Part shown: in pieces, positions 1 through 6,253 of the stretch
Layout: each line of letters begins with the position of its first letter
How positions within the stretch are numbered: position 1 is the first letter of the stretch
NCBI GenBank assembly: GCA_001751225.1
Contig: MAXT01000287.1
Location: 1 to 7,220, forward strand
DNA: 7,220 nucleotides
From: Desulfuromonadales bacterium C00003107
GTDB taxonomy: Bacteria; Desulfobacterota; Desulfuromonadia; Desulfuromonadales; Syntrophotaleaceae
Direction of reading: 5' to 3'
Made by a program: the position numbers and the translations under genes
The notes under the pieces: model-generated
The model's input: only the letters and a program-made list of their open reading frames with translations
Told to the model about the DNA's origin: nothing
Databases searched by the model: none

Positions 1-122
1 AACAACTTGGTCTTGGTCGAACCGGACAGATCCGCATCGAGCACTACCACTTTACTGTTTTCCCGACCCAATTCCACCAGCGTCTGGCCGTAAACGTCTC
101 TGGTTGCAATCTTTTCGCTCAC
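1..122 (-). CDS. Transketolase C-terminal subunit, 5' part only
   Basis: This is the first 40 codons of the C-terminal (pyrimidine-binding) subunit of a two-subunit transketolase; the rest lies beyond the left edge. The translation runs from [18 protein letters not shown] to [16 protein letters not shown]. The VLDADL(S/G)GSTKT segment is typical of this subunit and of the related DXP-synthase and pyruvate-dehydrogenase-beta fold. With its partner it would transfer two-carbon units between sugar phosphates in the cytoplasm, using thiamine diphosphate. The start is GTG at 122-120, preceded by a GAGGG ribosome-binding site five bases upstream; no better start is visible. It follows the N-terminal subunit gene on the same strand after a 94-base gap, so the two are probably co-transcribed. 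DXP synthase is less likely because the partner gene upstream is a transketolase N-half. Confidence 0.88.
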   Translation of the reverse strand, partial: MSEKIATRDVYGQTLVELGRENSKVVVLDADLSGSTKTKL

Positions 123-148
123 TGCTACCCTCTTTTCTTTATAAATAC

Positions 149-165
149 TTGCGGTCTGACCGCAA
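149..165. promoter_or_regulatory. Perfect dyad in the transketolase intergenic gap
   Basis: TTGCGGTC and GACCGCAA flank a single central T, a perfect 8-bp inverted repeat. It lies between the two transketolase subunit genes, about 27 bases before the GTG start of the second. The core GGTCTGACC resembles operators of FadR-subfamily GntR regulators (TGGTCnGACCA type, known from the family). With a three-base loop it could instead form a short RNA hairpin. No regulator gene is visible nearby, so the role is inferred. Confidence 0.4.
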
Positions 166-187
166 AGAATCCTGTTCTCAAATTAAC

Positions 188-201
188 GGCCCACAGGGGC
201 C
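188..201 (-). terminator. Weak hairpin after the transketolase N-subunit gene
   Basis: GGCCC and GGGCC pair around a four-base loop, 15 bases past the TGA stop of the upstream gene. On the minus strand it is followed by GTTAATTTG, a poor T-tract. It could cause partial termination or stabilise the upstream transcript end. As a stand-alone terminator it is weak. Confidence 0.2.
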
Positions 202-216
202 ATCCCAGCAATCGAC

Positions 217-1044
217 TCAGCGCAGAGCCAAGGCCGCCAGGGCTCGCTCCAGTTCATCATCATTCGGAGGCACGCCGTGGTAACTGGCCTTGTGCTCGAA
301 GAACGAAACTCCCTTGCCCTTCACGGTGCGAGCAATGATCGCCGTCGGACGTTCAGTCTCCGCCTCGGCCTCGTCAAAGGCCCGGCTGATGGCTTGAATA
401 TCGTGGCCGTCCACCTCCAGCACATGCCAGTTGAAAGCCAGGAACTTCGGACCCAGCGGACCAACATTCATTACATCTTCGGTGGCACCGTCGATCTGCA
501 ATCCGTTCTGATCGATAATGGCGCACAGATTGCCAAGCCCGTAATGGGCTGCGCTCATAGTCGCTTCCCAGACCTGGCCTTCTTGAACCTCGCCATCGCC
601 GAGCAGGGTGTAGACCCGGGATGGCCGGGAGGCCAACCGCGCTGCCAGGGCTAAGCCTACGGCCTGGGATATCCCCTGGCCGAGGGAACCGGTGCAGACA
701 TCCACCCCCGGGGTCTTGTTCATGTCGGGGTGGCCCTGCAGGTGGCTACCAAAGCGGCGCAGGGTCTTGAGATCTTCCCGGGGAAAATAGTCACAACCGG
801 CCAAGCAGGCGTAGAGAGCCGGAGCTGCATGCCCCTTCGAGAGCACGAAGCGGTCCCGGTCTTCCCAGGCAGGATTGCTCGGATCGTGGCGCATCCGCTG
901 ATAATAGAGGACGGTCATGACATCGATGGCCGACAAGCTGCCGCCGGTATGCCCCGACTGAGAGGTATGGAGCATCTTGAGGATTTCCACCCGAAGGTGC
1001 CGGGCGGTCTCTTCCAGTTCGCGGATTTGCTGATCTGTCAACAT
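217..1044 (-). CDS. Transketolase N-terminal (TPP-binding) subunit
   Basis: This is a 275-residue protein, the usual length for the N-terminal half of split transketolases. It binds thiamine diphosphate and magnesium and, with the C-terminal subunit encoded next, acts in the non-oxidative pentose phosphate pathway. Visible signatures are SGHTGG (30-35, with cofactor-region His32), SKGHAAPALYA (69-79), GHP (104-106), GSLGQGISQAVG (119-130) and the diphosphate/metal motif starting at GDG (149-151) and ending at DQN (178-180). The start was set at the ATG at 1044, giving MLTDQQIREL, which matches the family's N-terminus. GGAAAGGAAG lies ten bases upstream. The frame stays open to a TTG at 1140, but those 32 extra residues are Pro/Arg-rich, do not resemble the family, and overlap a strong hairpin. 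Codon use is like the neighbours. Confidence 0.93.
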   Translation of the reverse strand: MLTDQQIRELEETARHLRVEILKMLHTSQSGHTGGSLSAIDVMTVLYYQRMRHDPSNPAWEDRDRFVLSKGHAAPALYACLAGCDYFPREDLKTLRRFGSHLQGHPDMNKTPGVDVCTGSLGQGISQAVGLALAARLASRPSRVYTLLGDGEVQEGQVWEATMSAAHYGLGNLCAIIDQNGLQIDGATEDVMNVGPLGPKFLAFNWHVLEVDGHDIQAISRAFDEAEAETERPTAIIARTVKGKGVSFFEHKASYHGVPPNDDELERALAALALR

Positions 1045-1072
1045 CTGACGAAAACTTCCTTTCCTGGTTGCT

Positions 1073-1095
1073 GGCCTGCCTTCTACTGGCAGGCC
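1073..1095 (-). promoter_or_regulatory. Strong hairpin or operator in the tkt leader
   Basis: GGCCTGCC and GGCAGGCC form a perfect 8-bp, mostly G/C inverted repeat around a seven-base loop. It lies 28 bases upstream of the chosen ATG and about 10 bases before the ribosome-binding site. No T-run follows on either strand, so it is not a standard terminator. It could be a leader hairpin affecting transcript stability or translation, or a DNA operator. Function is inferred from position only. Confidence 0.4.
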
Positions 1096-1182
1096 GGTAC
1101 GGCAAACGACCAACGGTCGCGGCCAAAAATCGATGAGCAAAGCCTTGGTAAATGCTCTGCGAAGCTCCTTGGATGGGCGCTG

Positions 1183-1217
1183 AAAATCAGACAGGCATTC
1201 CTACCCGTCTAGATTTT
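1183..1217. terminator. Possible bidirectional terminator-like hairpin
   Basis: AAAATCAGAC (1183-1192) and GTCTAGATTTT (1207-1217) are inverted copies with one extra base in the right arm. On the minus strand the inner part can also pair AGG with CCT. The A-rich and T-rich outer arms give the A-tract/hairpin/T-tract look of a terminator that works in both directions. It lies 67 bases after the stop of the 138-residue gene and 138 bases before the transketolase start, where a transcript end would be sensible. The stem is short, so the call is tentative. The rest of 1045-1284 shows no convincing sigma70 promoter. Confidence 0.3.
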
Positions 1218-1284
1218 GGTAATTCTAAGGGTCTATGGCTCAAGCGGTGCTAAAAAAGCCACGAATGGATGCCTCAGCCCGCTG

Positions 1285-1701
1285 TTAATGAAGCTGATAG
1301 CGACTGTCGTTTCCAGACAGATAGGCAAACACCAGGTCGTCGATATCGATGGGCAGTTCCGCCGCCTCCTGTGGTTCCGGCTCGGCAGTGTCCGCCTGTT
1401 CCCTGGACGGGGAATCCTGGGCAGGAGCCGATGCGACCAGGGCGGCAATGGTTTCATCAAATTCGCCACTGCGCAGTCGCCGCAGCATCTCCTTATGCTG
1501 CTCCTGCATGCGACTCTCGACCTGCTGACTGAGATCGACAAGGCCGAAAAGCTCATCGTAGGACTGCTTCTGCGAGCCGAGCACCGTGCCACCGCGAAAC
1601 AGTTGAGTAACGATGCGCGGATTTTTTTGCCCGCCATCTTCAGTCTGGATATGGAAGGTTTCGCCTTTATAACGAAAGTTGTGATTAAATCCGCCAACCA
1701 T
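1285..1701 (-). CDS. Conserved protein of unknown function, 138 aa
   Basis: I do not recognise a named family. The N-terminal part (about 1-55) looks like a compact conserved domain: aromatic-rich MVGGFNHNFRYKGETFHIQTEDGG followed by NPRIVTQLFRGGTVLGSQKQSY. From memory, proteins with a similar Y/F-H-(I/V)-QTED...P-x-I-x-T-x-L-F-x-GG pattern occur in Deltaproteobacteria without known function. A charged probable helix follows (about 56-80, VDLSQQVESRMQEQHKEMLRRL), then an acidic Pro/Ala/Glu linker (about 90-115) and a short C-terminal segment (IDIDDLVFAYL). There is no signal peptide or membrane helix, so it is probably cytoplasmic. The start is ATG at 1701, with only a weak GGGG about nine bases upstream. 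It lies 47 bases downstream of metH on the same strand and may share its transcript. Confidence 0.75.
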   Translation of the reverse strand: MVGGFNHNFRYKGETFHIQTEDGGQKNPRIVTQLFRGGTVLGSQKQSYDELFGLVDLSQQVESRMQEQHKEMLRRLRSGEFDETIAALVASAPAQDSPSREQADTAEPEPQEAAELPIDIDDLVFAYLSGNDSRYQLH

Positions 1702-1720
1702 AGGTCATTACCCCGCTAGA

Positions 1721-1744
1721 GGAAAAAGTGAACTTCACATTTCC
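1721..1744 (-). other. Inverted repeat just after metH
   Basis: GGAAA and TTTCC at the ends enclose a GTGAA/TTCAC palindrome, giving an imperfect 24-base dyad four bases after the metH stop codon. On the minus strand the T-rich part is inside the stem, and no T-run follows it. It may be an RNA-stabilising hairpin or weak attenuator between metH and the 138-residue gene. It is not a convincing intrinsic terminator. Confidence 0.3.
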
Positions 1745-1748
1745 TGAG

Positions 1749-4148
1749 CTATTTTTTCAACAACAGCTTGATTTTATCCACCGCTTCGAGGGCATCTTTC
1801 GCATAAAGATCGGCACCGATTGAATCGGCATACTCCGGAGTCACCACCGCCCCGCCAACCATGGTGAAGACCTTAACCCCAGCTTGGCGCAGGGCCTCAA
1901 TGGTTACTTCCATTTGTTGAATGGTGGTGGTCATCAGGGCCGACAGACCGACGGCATCGACCTGAAGCTCCTGGGCCTGCTCGACGATGGTAGCGGCCGA
2001 GACATTTTTGCCCAGATCGATAACTTCGAAACCGTGGTTTTCGAGCAGGGTACAGACGATATTTTTGCCAATATCGTGGATATCCCCTTCCACCGTGGCC
2101 ATGAGGATCCGACCGAGACCGACCGCCTCTTCATCCGTCAACTCCTGCTTAAGACGGCCGAAGGCACTTTGCATGGTCTCTGCCGAGAGCATGACCTGGG
2201 GCAGAAAGACCTGATTGGCGCCGAACCGGCGACCGACTTCCTCCAGTCCCATCATCAATCCTTCGTTGCTGATCTGGCTGGCACTCAGACCTTCGGCCAA
2301 AGCCGTTTCGATCAACTCCACCACGCCATCCTGGTCGCCCTTGATAATAGCCGCGGCCAACCGCTCGCGAATGGTTGCCTGCTCGCCCAACGCCGCTGCC
2401 GGCGTTTGAGTGGCCTGCACATCGCTGTAGGCGGCAATATAAGCTTCGGCCCGCAGATCCTTGCCGAGCAGCACCATAGCCGAGCGATAGGCGTCCATCA
2501 TCGCCGCATCCTTGGGATTGATGATGGCGGCACCGAGGCCCGCTTCCATGGCCATGGCGAAAAAGGTCGCGGACAGAATCGGCCGGCAGGGCAGACCAAA
2601 AGAGATATTGCTAACCCCCAGCACCGTGGCCAGACCAAGGCGCTCTTTAACCAGACGCAGGGTATGGATGGTTTCCATGGCCCGCTTCTGCTCGGCGGAG
2701 ACGGTCAGGGTCAGACAGTCGACAATGACGTCCTCGCGGGACAGGCCGGCCAGCAGAGCCGCAGCTAGAATGTCCTCGGCTACCGCCAATCGCTCAGCAG
2801 CCGTTTCAGGAATGCCGCCGCCATCCAGCGCCAAACCGATGACCGCCGCGCCGTATTTGGCAGCCAGGGGCAGAACCGCCTTAAGACTCTTTTCCTCGCC
2901 ATTTACCGAGTTGATCAGCACCTTGCCGTCGGCGACCTTAAGGGCGCGTTCCAGAGCTGAGGGATCGGAGGAATCGAGTACCAGCGGCTGGGCGACCACA
3001 CCGGCCGCGGCCAGCACCGCCCTCTCTAGGGCAGCCGGCTCGTCGACGCCGGGAGCGCCGCAGTTAAGGTCGAGCAAATGAGCACCAGCAGCCACCTGTT
3101 CCTGGGCTTCGCGGCGAACGTAAGCTGTCTTGCCGTCACGCAGCTCGGCGGCGTAGGTCTTGCGGCCGGTGGGATTGATGCGCTCGCCGATAATAGCGCA
3201 GGGCGCCTCGCCGCCCACTTCCGTCACCGCCGTGCGGCTCGAAAGAAAGCAGCGCCGTGGTGGAGGAGTCCAGGACTGATCCCTGCCCTCCAGAGCTTCG
3301 CTCATGGCCTGAATATGGGCCGGCGTGGTGCCGCAGCAACCGCCAACGACCCGCACGCCGAGGGCGATCATTTTCTCGTGGTAAGCGGTCATCTCAGCGG
3401 GAGTCGCGTTAAAGACCGTTTCGCCGTCAATGAGCTGCGGCAGTCCGGCATTGGCCTGAGCGATGAGGGGCCGGTTGGTCACTTGACGCATCTGCTCCAG
3501 CACCTCAAAGATTCCATCCACACCGAGGCCGCAATTGGAACCGATAACGTCGACCTTCAGAGCATCGAGGGTTACCGCAGCAGCCTGCGGCGAGGTGCCG
3601 AGCACTGTGCGGCCACCGTCCTCAAAGGTCATCAGGGCCATGACCGGCAGATCGGAGAACTCCCGGCAGGCGATGACCGCGGCCCTTAACTCGGCAATAT
3701 CGAGAAAGGTTTCCAAGGTAATCAGATCGGCTTTGGCGGCGGCAAAAGCCCGCACCTGCTCGCCAAACACCTCGACCATCTCGTCGAAGGAAGCGTCACC
3801 GACCGGCTCAAGAAAACGTCCGGTCGGCCCCATGGAGGCCGCGACGAATCCTTCCGCCCCCACCGCTTTACGGGCCAATTCCACTGAACGGCTGTTAATT
3901 TCGGTGACCCGATCGGCCAGACCGTAATGAGCCAGCTTGATGCGACTGCCACCAAAACTGTTGGTCACGATGATATCGGCACCGGCTTCGGCATATTCGC
4001 GATGAATACCCGTCACCACCTCGGGGGCGGCCAGGTTCATCTCTTCGGGACAGCCTCCGGGCTTCAGGCCTCGCTCCTGCAGCAGAGTCCCCATGGCGCC
4101 ATCCAGTACGAGCACCCGCTCTTGCAGCGCGGTACGAAAATCCATCAT
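1749..4148 (-). CDS. metH: Cobalamin-dependent methionine synthase, short form
   Basis: This 799-residue cytoplasmic enzyme transfers the methyl group of 5-methyltetrahydrofolate to homocysteine through cobalamin. Domains in order are: homocysteine methyltransferase (about 3-290; DGAMGTLLQ at 16-24, zinc ligands Cys206, Cys271 and Cys272 in SNCGLG and GGCCGT); pterin-binding domain (about 315-570; GERINPTGRK, DLNCGAPGVDE, LDSSDPSALE, INSVNGEE); cobalamin cap helices (about 585-670); and the B12-binding fold (about 680-799; GDIHDIG with axial ligand His691, GLSAL at 734-738, VGGAVVT). It ends there. The AdoMet-binding reactivation domain of the roughly 1,200-residue E. coli enzyme is absent, as in the Thermotoga maritima enzyme, so a separate reactivation protein is expected. 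Two adjacent ATG codons (4148 and 4145) could start it. The first overlaps the GerMN stop as ATGA, suggesting translational coupling. Confidence 0.95.
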   Translation of the reverse strand: MMDFRTALQERVLVLDGAMGTLLQERGLKPGGCPEEMNLAAPEVVTGIHREYAEAGADIIVTNSFGGSRIKLAHYGLADRVTEINSRSVELARKAVGAEGFVAASMGPTGRFLEPVGDASFDEMVEVFGEQVRAFAAAKADLITLETFLDIAELRAAVIACREFSDLPVMALMTFEDGGRTVLGTSPQAAAVTLDALKVDVIGSNCGLGVDGIFEVLEQMRQVTNRPLIAQANAGLPQLIDGETVFNATPAEMTAYHEKMIALGVRVVGGCCGTTPAHIQAMSEALEGRDQSWTPPPRRCFLSSRTAVTEVGGEAPCAIIGERINPTGRKTYAAELRDGKTAYVRREAQEQVAAGAHLLDLNCGAPGVDEPAALERAVLAAAGVVAQPLVLDSSDPSALERALKVADGKVLINSVNGEEKSLKAVLPLAAKYGAAVIGLALDGGGIPETAAERLAVAEDILAAALLAGLSREDVIVDCLTLTVSAEQKRAMETIHTLRLVKERLGLATVLGVSNISFGLPCRPILSATFFAMAMEAGLGAAIINPKDAAMMDAYRSAMVLLGKDLRAEAYIAAYSDVQATQTPAAALGEQATIRERLAAAIIKGDQDGVVELIETALAEGLSASQISNEGLMMGLEEVGRRFGANQVFLPQVMLSAETMQSAFGRLKQELTDEEAVGLGRILMATVEGDIHDIGKNIVCTLLENHGFEVIDLGKNVSAATIVEQAQELQVDAVGLSALMTTTIQQMEVTIEALRQAGVKVFTMVGGAVVTPEYADSIGADLYAKDALEAVDKIKLLLKK

Positions 4149-4792
4149 TCTTGTTCCCTTTCTGACAACGGCATGGATTCTTCGACAGCGTCCAGCATCT
4201 GTTCCACAGGCAAGGCCTGCTTCGGTTGGCTGGTAAATCGGAAATCGGCGCTAATCGGCTGGCGCAGATCAACGTGTCCCTTGAGGCTGGTCACAGCCTC
4301 GCCCTCTACCAGAATGCGTAACTGACGAATATAGGGGAAATTCTCTGCCAGGGTGTTGACCAGCCCATAGGCGGTAAAGAGTTCCGAAACGCTGCCGCCG
4401 GGATGGCCGCTGATCAATTCGCGGCTGAAATCGGCCGTCGCCAGACCATCCTGTTCGGTTATAGATAGCATCCGGGTCTGGGCCGGAAGGATCGGCACCA
4501 GATCGCCGATGGGACCGTCGATGAGAGCCTGCAGAGTCGTCTCAAGACAGGCTTGACCATCCTGGCATCCCGAGATCTCGCGGGTTTCGGCCAACAACAC
4601 GACCCCGGCCGGATCGCCGAAATAGAGAACCACATCCCGCAGGCCTGCCGGCTCCGACTGGTCAGTGACCGTGGGAATCTCCGCGGGATGGGTCTTTATC
4701 CAGTATTTGCGCCCGATCAAACCGCCAAAAACCAACAGGATCAGAACGAAAGCGAGCAGCAGCAGGCGATCCTTGGCAAACGGTAGCTTCAT
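4145..4792 (-). CDS. Membrane-anchored GerMN-domain protein
   Basis: This 215-residue protein starts with a basic N-terminus and one hydrophobic helix (about 9-27, LRLLLLAFVLILLVFGGLIG-like) without a lipobox cysteine, so it is probably anchored with the rest outside the cytoplasmic membrane. Residues about 52-180 match the GerMN (sporulation/germination protein GerM) domain pattern: VVLYFGDPAG, ALIDGP, ATADFSREL, SELFTAYGLVNTLAE and VEGEAVTSLKGHVDL. The domain occurs widely in non-sporulating bacteria. It is linked to the cell envelope, but its biochemical role is not established. Two cysteines (76, 82) could form a disulfide. The start is ATG at 4792, with AAGGGG seven bases upstream; the open frame back to a TTG at 4831 adds only an Arg-rich stub. 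It lies 157 bases after murI and overlaps metH by four bases. Confidence 0.85.
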   Translation of the reverse strand: MKLPFAKDRLLLLAFVLILLVFGGLIGRKYWIKTHPAEIPTVTDQSEPAGLRDVVLYFGDPAGVVLLAETREISGCQDGQACLETTLQALIDGPIGDLVPILPAQTRMLSITEQDGLATADFSRELISGHPGGSVSELFTAYGLVNTLAENFPYIRQLRILVEGEAVTSLKGHVDLRQPISADFRFTSQPKQALPVEQMLDAVEESMPLSEREQE

Positions 4793-4846
4793 CTTTCGTC
4801 CCCTTCTTCGGTATCCGCAGCAATGATACAATTAAACACTGCTTAA

Positions 4847-4872
4847 AAGTTTTGATGTATTCGCAAAAACTT
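4847..4872. other. AT-rich inverted repeat in murI-GerMN gap
   Basis: AAGTTTTG (4847-4854) and CAAAAACTT (4864-4872) are inverted copies with one extra A in the right arm and a nine-base spacer. It lies in the 157-base gap between murI and the GerMN gene. On the minus strand the second arm continues as CTTTTAAGC. It may be a weak hairpin, or simply AT-rich promoter-like DNA. The gap also contains a TATCAT hexamer about 30 bases before the GerMN start, but no good -35 box at the right distance. No function is claimed. Confidence 0.2.
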
Positions 4873-4949
4873 ATAGGATGGTCAAGCAGCAGAACTGACT
4901 TATTGAAACGCCATCAAGTTTAGCATAAGGCCAAGCCCTTTATTTCCCG

Positions 4950-5750
4950 CTACGGTTCCAAATTGACCTGGGTTACATCGTGCAACTCGGCGCCGACAAA
5001 AGCGCCGCCGACCCGCTTGAAACGGGTCGACTCATCGGTCACGAAATAACGCGGCGGCAGTACTCCGCTACACCGCAAGACCTTTCGCTTTCCGAGCAGA
5101 TCGGCCACCAGATGGGCGGTCTCTGCCGCCGAATCGATGAGCTGCACCTGCGGACCGAGAATCCGCTGCAGGGTCTTTTTTAGCAGCGGGTAGTGAGTAC
5201 AGCCCAGCACCAGGGTGTCGATATTTTGCGCGATCAGCGGCGCCAGATATTCCCGCGCGGCCAGGTGGGCAACCTCATGATCGGCCCAGCCTTCTTCGGC
5301 CAGAGGCACGAACAGGGGACAGGAGGCGGCAAAGACCTCGATCTGGGAATCGACGGCGCGAATCGCCCGACTGTAAGCACCACTGCGAATCGTGCCTTCG
5401 GTGCCAACGACCCCGACCCGACGGTTTTTAGTAACAGCCGCCGCCTTGCGAGCACCGGGTTCAATCACCCCGATCACCGGCAGGCTAAAGCGCTGCTCGA
5501 GGACATCAATAGCTACCGCCGAAGCGGTATTGCAGGCCACTACCAGCATCTTGACCCGCTGTTGCACCAGAAACTCCGCTGATTCCTGAGCATAACGAAG
5601 TACCGTGCCGGGGCTTTTAGTGCCATAGGGCACCCGTGCCGTATCGCCCAGATAAAAGAGTTGCTCCCCGGGCAAAACCTGCAGCAACGCCTTAAGTACG
5701 GTCAGGCCACCGACTCCCGAATCGAAAATCCCTATAGCTCGTTCAGGCAC
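4950..5750 (-). CDS. murI: Glutamate racemase
   Basis: This 266-residue enzyme interconverts L- and D-glutamate in the cytoplasm, providing D-glutamate for the peptidoglycan stem peptide. It is of normal family length. Visible signatures are GIFDSGVGGLTVL (7-19, catalytic-region Asp10 and Ser11), YLGDTARVPYG (33-43), VVACNTASA (70-78, catalytic Cys73 with Asn74 and Thr75), IGVIEPG (93-99), and LGCTHYPLL (182-190, catalytic Cys184 with Thr185 and His186). Both catalytic cysteines are present, so it should be active. The start is GTG at 5750; AGGA lies nine bases upstream, and the ATG at 5760 is out of frame. It is the first gene of the leftward group and has a plausible promoter at 5790-5819. 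Confidence 0.96.
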   Translation of the reverse strand: MPERAIGIFDSGVGGLTVLKALLQVLPGEQLFYLGDTARVPYGTKSPGTVLRYAQESAEFLVQQRVKMLVVACNTASAVAIDVLEQRFSLPVIGVIEPGARKAAAVTKNRRVGVVGTEGTIRSGAYSRAIRAVDSQIEVFAASCPLFVPLAEEGWADHEVAHLAAREYLAPLIAQNIDTLVLGCTHYPLLKKTLQRILGPQVQLIDSAAETAHLVADLLGKRKVLRCSGVLPPRYFVTDESTRFKRVGGAFVGAELHDVTQVNLEP

Positions 5751-5789
5751 ACTCTATCATCCTAAATTGCAAGATTAAATTAAAAGAGC

Positions 5790-5819
5790 ATGGTAGGTGA
5801 ATTCGGCCCACAAAGTCAA
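5790..5819 (-). promoter_or_regulatory. Candidate sigma70 promoter for murI
   Basis: On the minus strand TTGACT (5819-5814) and TACCAT (5795-5790) are separated by 18 bases. The -35 box matches five of six consensus bases and the -10 box four of six. Transcription would start near 5783, leaving a leader of about 33 bases before the GTG start. This is the best match in the region, from consensus only. Confidence 0.45.
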
Positions 5820-5840
5820 GGCTGCAAGCTTTTTCAACCT

Positions 5841-5868
5841 TTGATTTTTAACGGTTTTTTGATACACT
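5841..5868 (+). promoter_or_regulatory. Candidate sigma70 promoter for the membrane protein
   Basis: TTGATT (5841-5846) and TACACT (5863-5868) are separated by 16 bases in an AT-rich stretch. The boxes match consensus at four positions each. Transcription would begin near 5875, about 45 bases before the ATG at 5921. It diverges from the murI promoter, and the two -35 boxes are 21 bases apart. Confidence 0.4.
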
Positions 5869-5920
5869 GTGGGCTTATATTTCGAATCAGGCTTTTCTAG
5901 TTGGCCAAAGGGATCTTATC

Positions 5921-6253
5921 ATGGACTTTTCATTCGTCACAGGATGGCTGCAACACCTGCAAACCGAACAAGTGATGAGTTTTCTTGGAGAGCTGAACAT
6001 TGGCGAACTAATCTACAACCAATGGTTCCTCGGGGGCCTGGCCCTGGTCACCCTGATTACTATATATTTACGTCGCTATGCCCTGCTGGCCACGATTCTG
6101 GCCCTGGTCGGATTCGCCATCTTGGTCGATTACACCCTGCAGCAAGGCACTGCGGTCGAAAACATCATGTCCGACACCCTGCTGGTATTTGTCGGCGGTG
6201 GCCTGGTACTTATTTTCGCCGTCATCTATCTACTTTTCATTCGTCACGATTGA
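5921..6253 (+). CDS. Small three-helix membrane protein, function unknown
   Basis: This 110-residue protein is not recognised as a member of a named family. It has a polar N-terminal section (1-33) and three hydrophobic segments: about 35-50 (WFLGGLALVTLITIYL), 53-69 (YALLATILALVGFAILV) and 87-107 (LLVFVGGGLVLIFAVIYLLF). The Arg51-Arg52 pair between helices 1 and 2 and the basic RHD tail suggest these parts face the cytoplasm, with the acidic 70-85 loop outside. The start is ATG at 5921, with AAGGGA seven bases upstream, a good ribosome-binding site. It is transcribed away from murI. Its TGA stop (6251-6253) lies inside the first bases of the large palindrome that follows. No catalytic or metal-binding residues stand out. 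Confidence 0.8.
   Translation: MDFSFVTGWLQHLQTEQVMSFLGELNIGELIYNQWFLGGLALVTLITIYLRRYALLATILALVGFAILVDYTLQQGTAVENIMSDTLLVFVGGGLVLIFAVIYLLFIRHD

Noticed and set aside
1045..1140. N-terminal extension of the transketolase subunit from a TTG at 1140
   Set aside because: The extra 32 residues are unlike the family, have no ribosome-binding site, and run through a strong hairpin; the ATG at 1044 has a purine-rich site upstream.
730..1212. A 160-codon plus-strand open frame opposite the transketolase N-subunit and its leader
   Set aside because: No start signal or family resemblance, and the opposite strand encodes a clear transketolase subunit.
1884..2768. A 294-codon open frame on the plus strand, opposite metH
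   Set aside because: It lies entirely inside a well-conserved metH frame, has His/Gln/Gly-rich low-quality translation and no ribosome-binding site or family signature. It is a codon-bias shadow.
3078..3689. A 203-codon plus-strand open frame opposite metH
   Set aside because: It is antisense to the homocysteine methyltransferase and pterin domains with no recognisable protein features; GC-rich coding DNA commonly leaves such open frames.
4793..4831. N-terminal extension of the GerMN protein from a TTG at 4831
   Set aside because: It would place an Arg-rich stub before the signal anchor; the ATG at 4792 has AAGGGG at ideal spacing.
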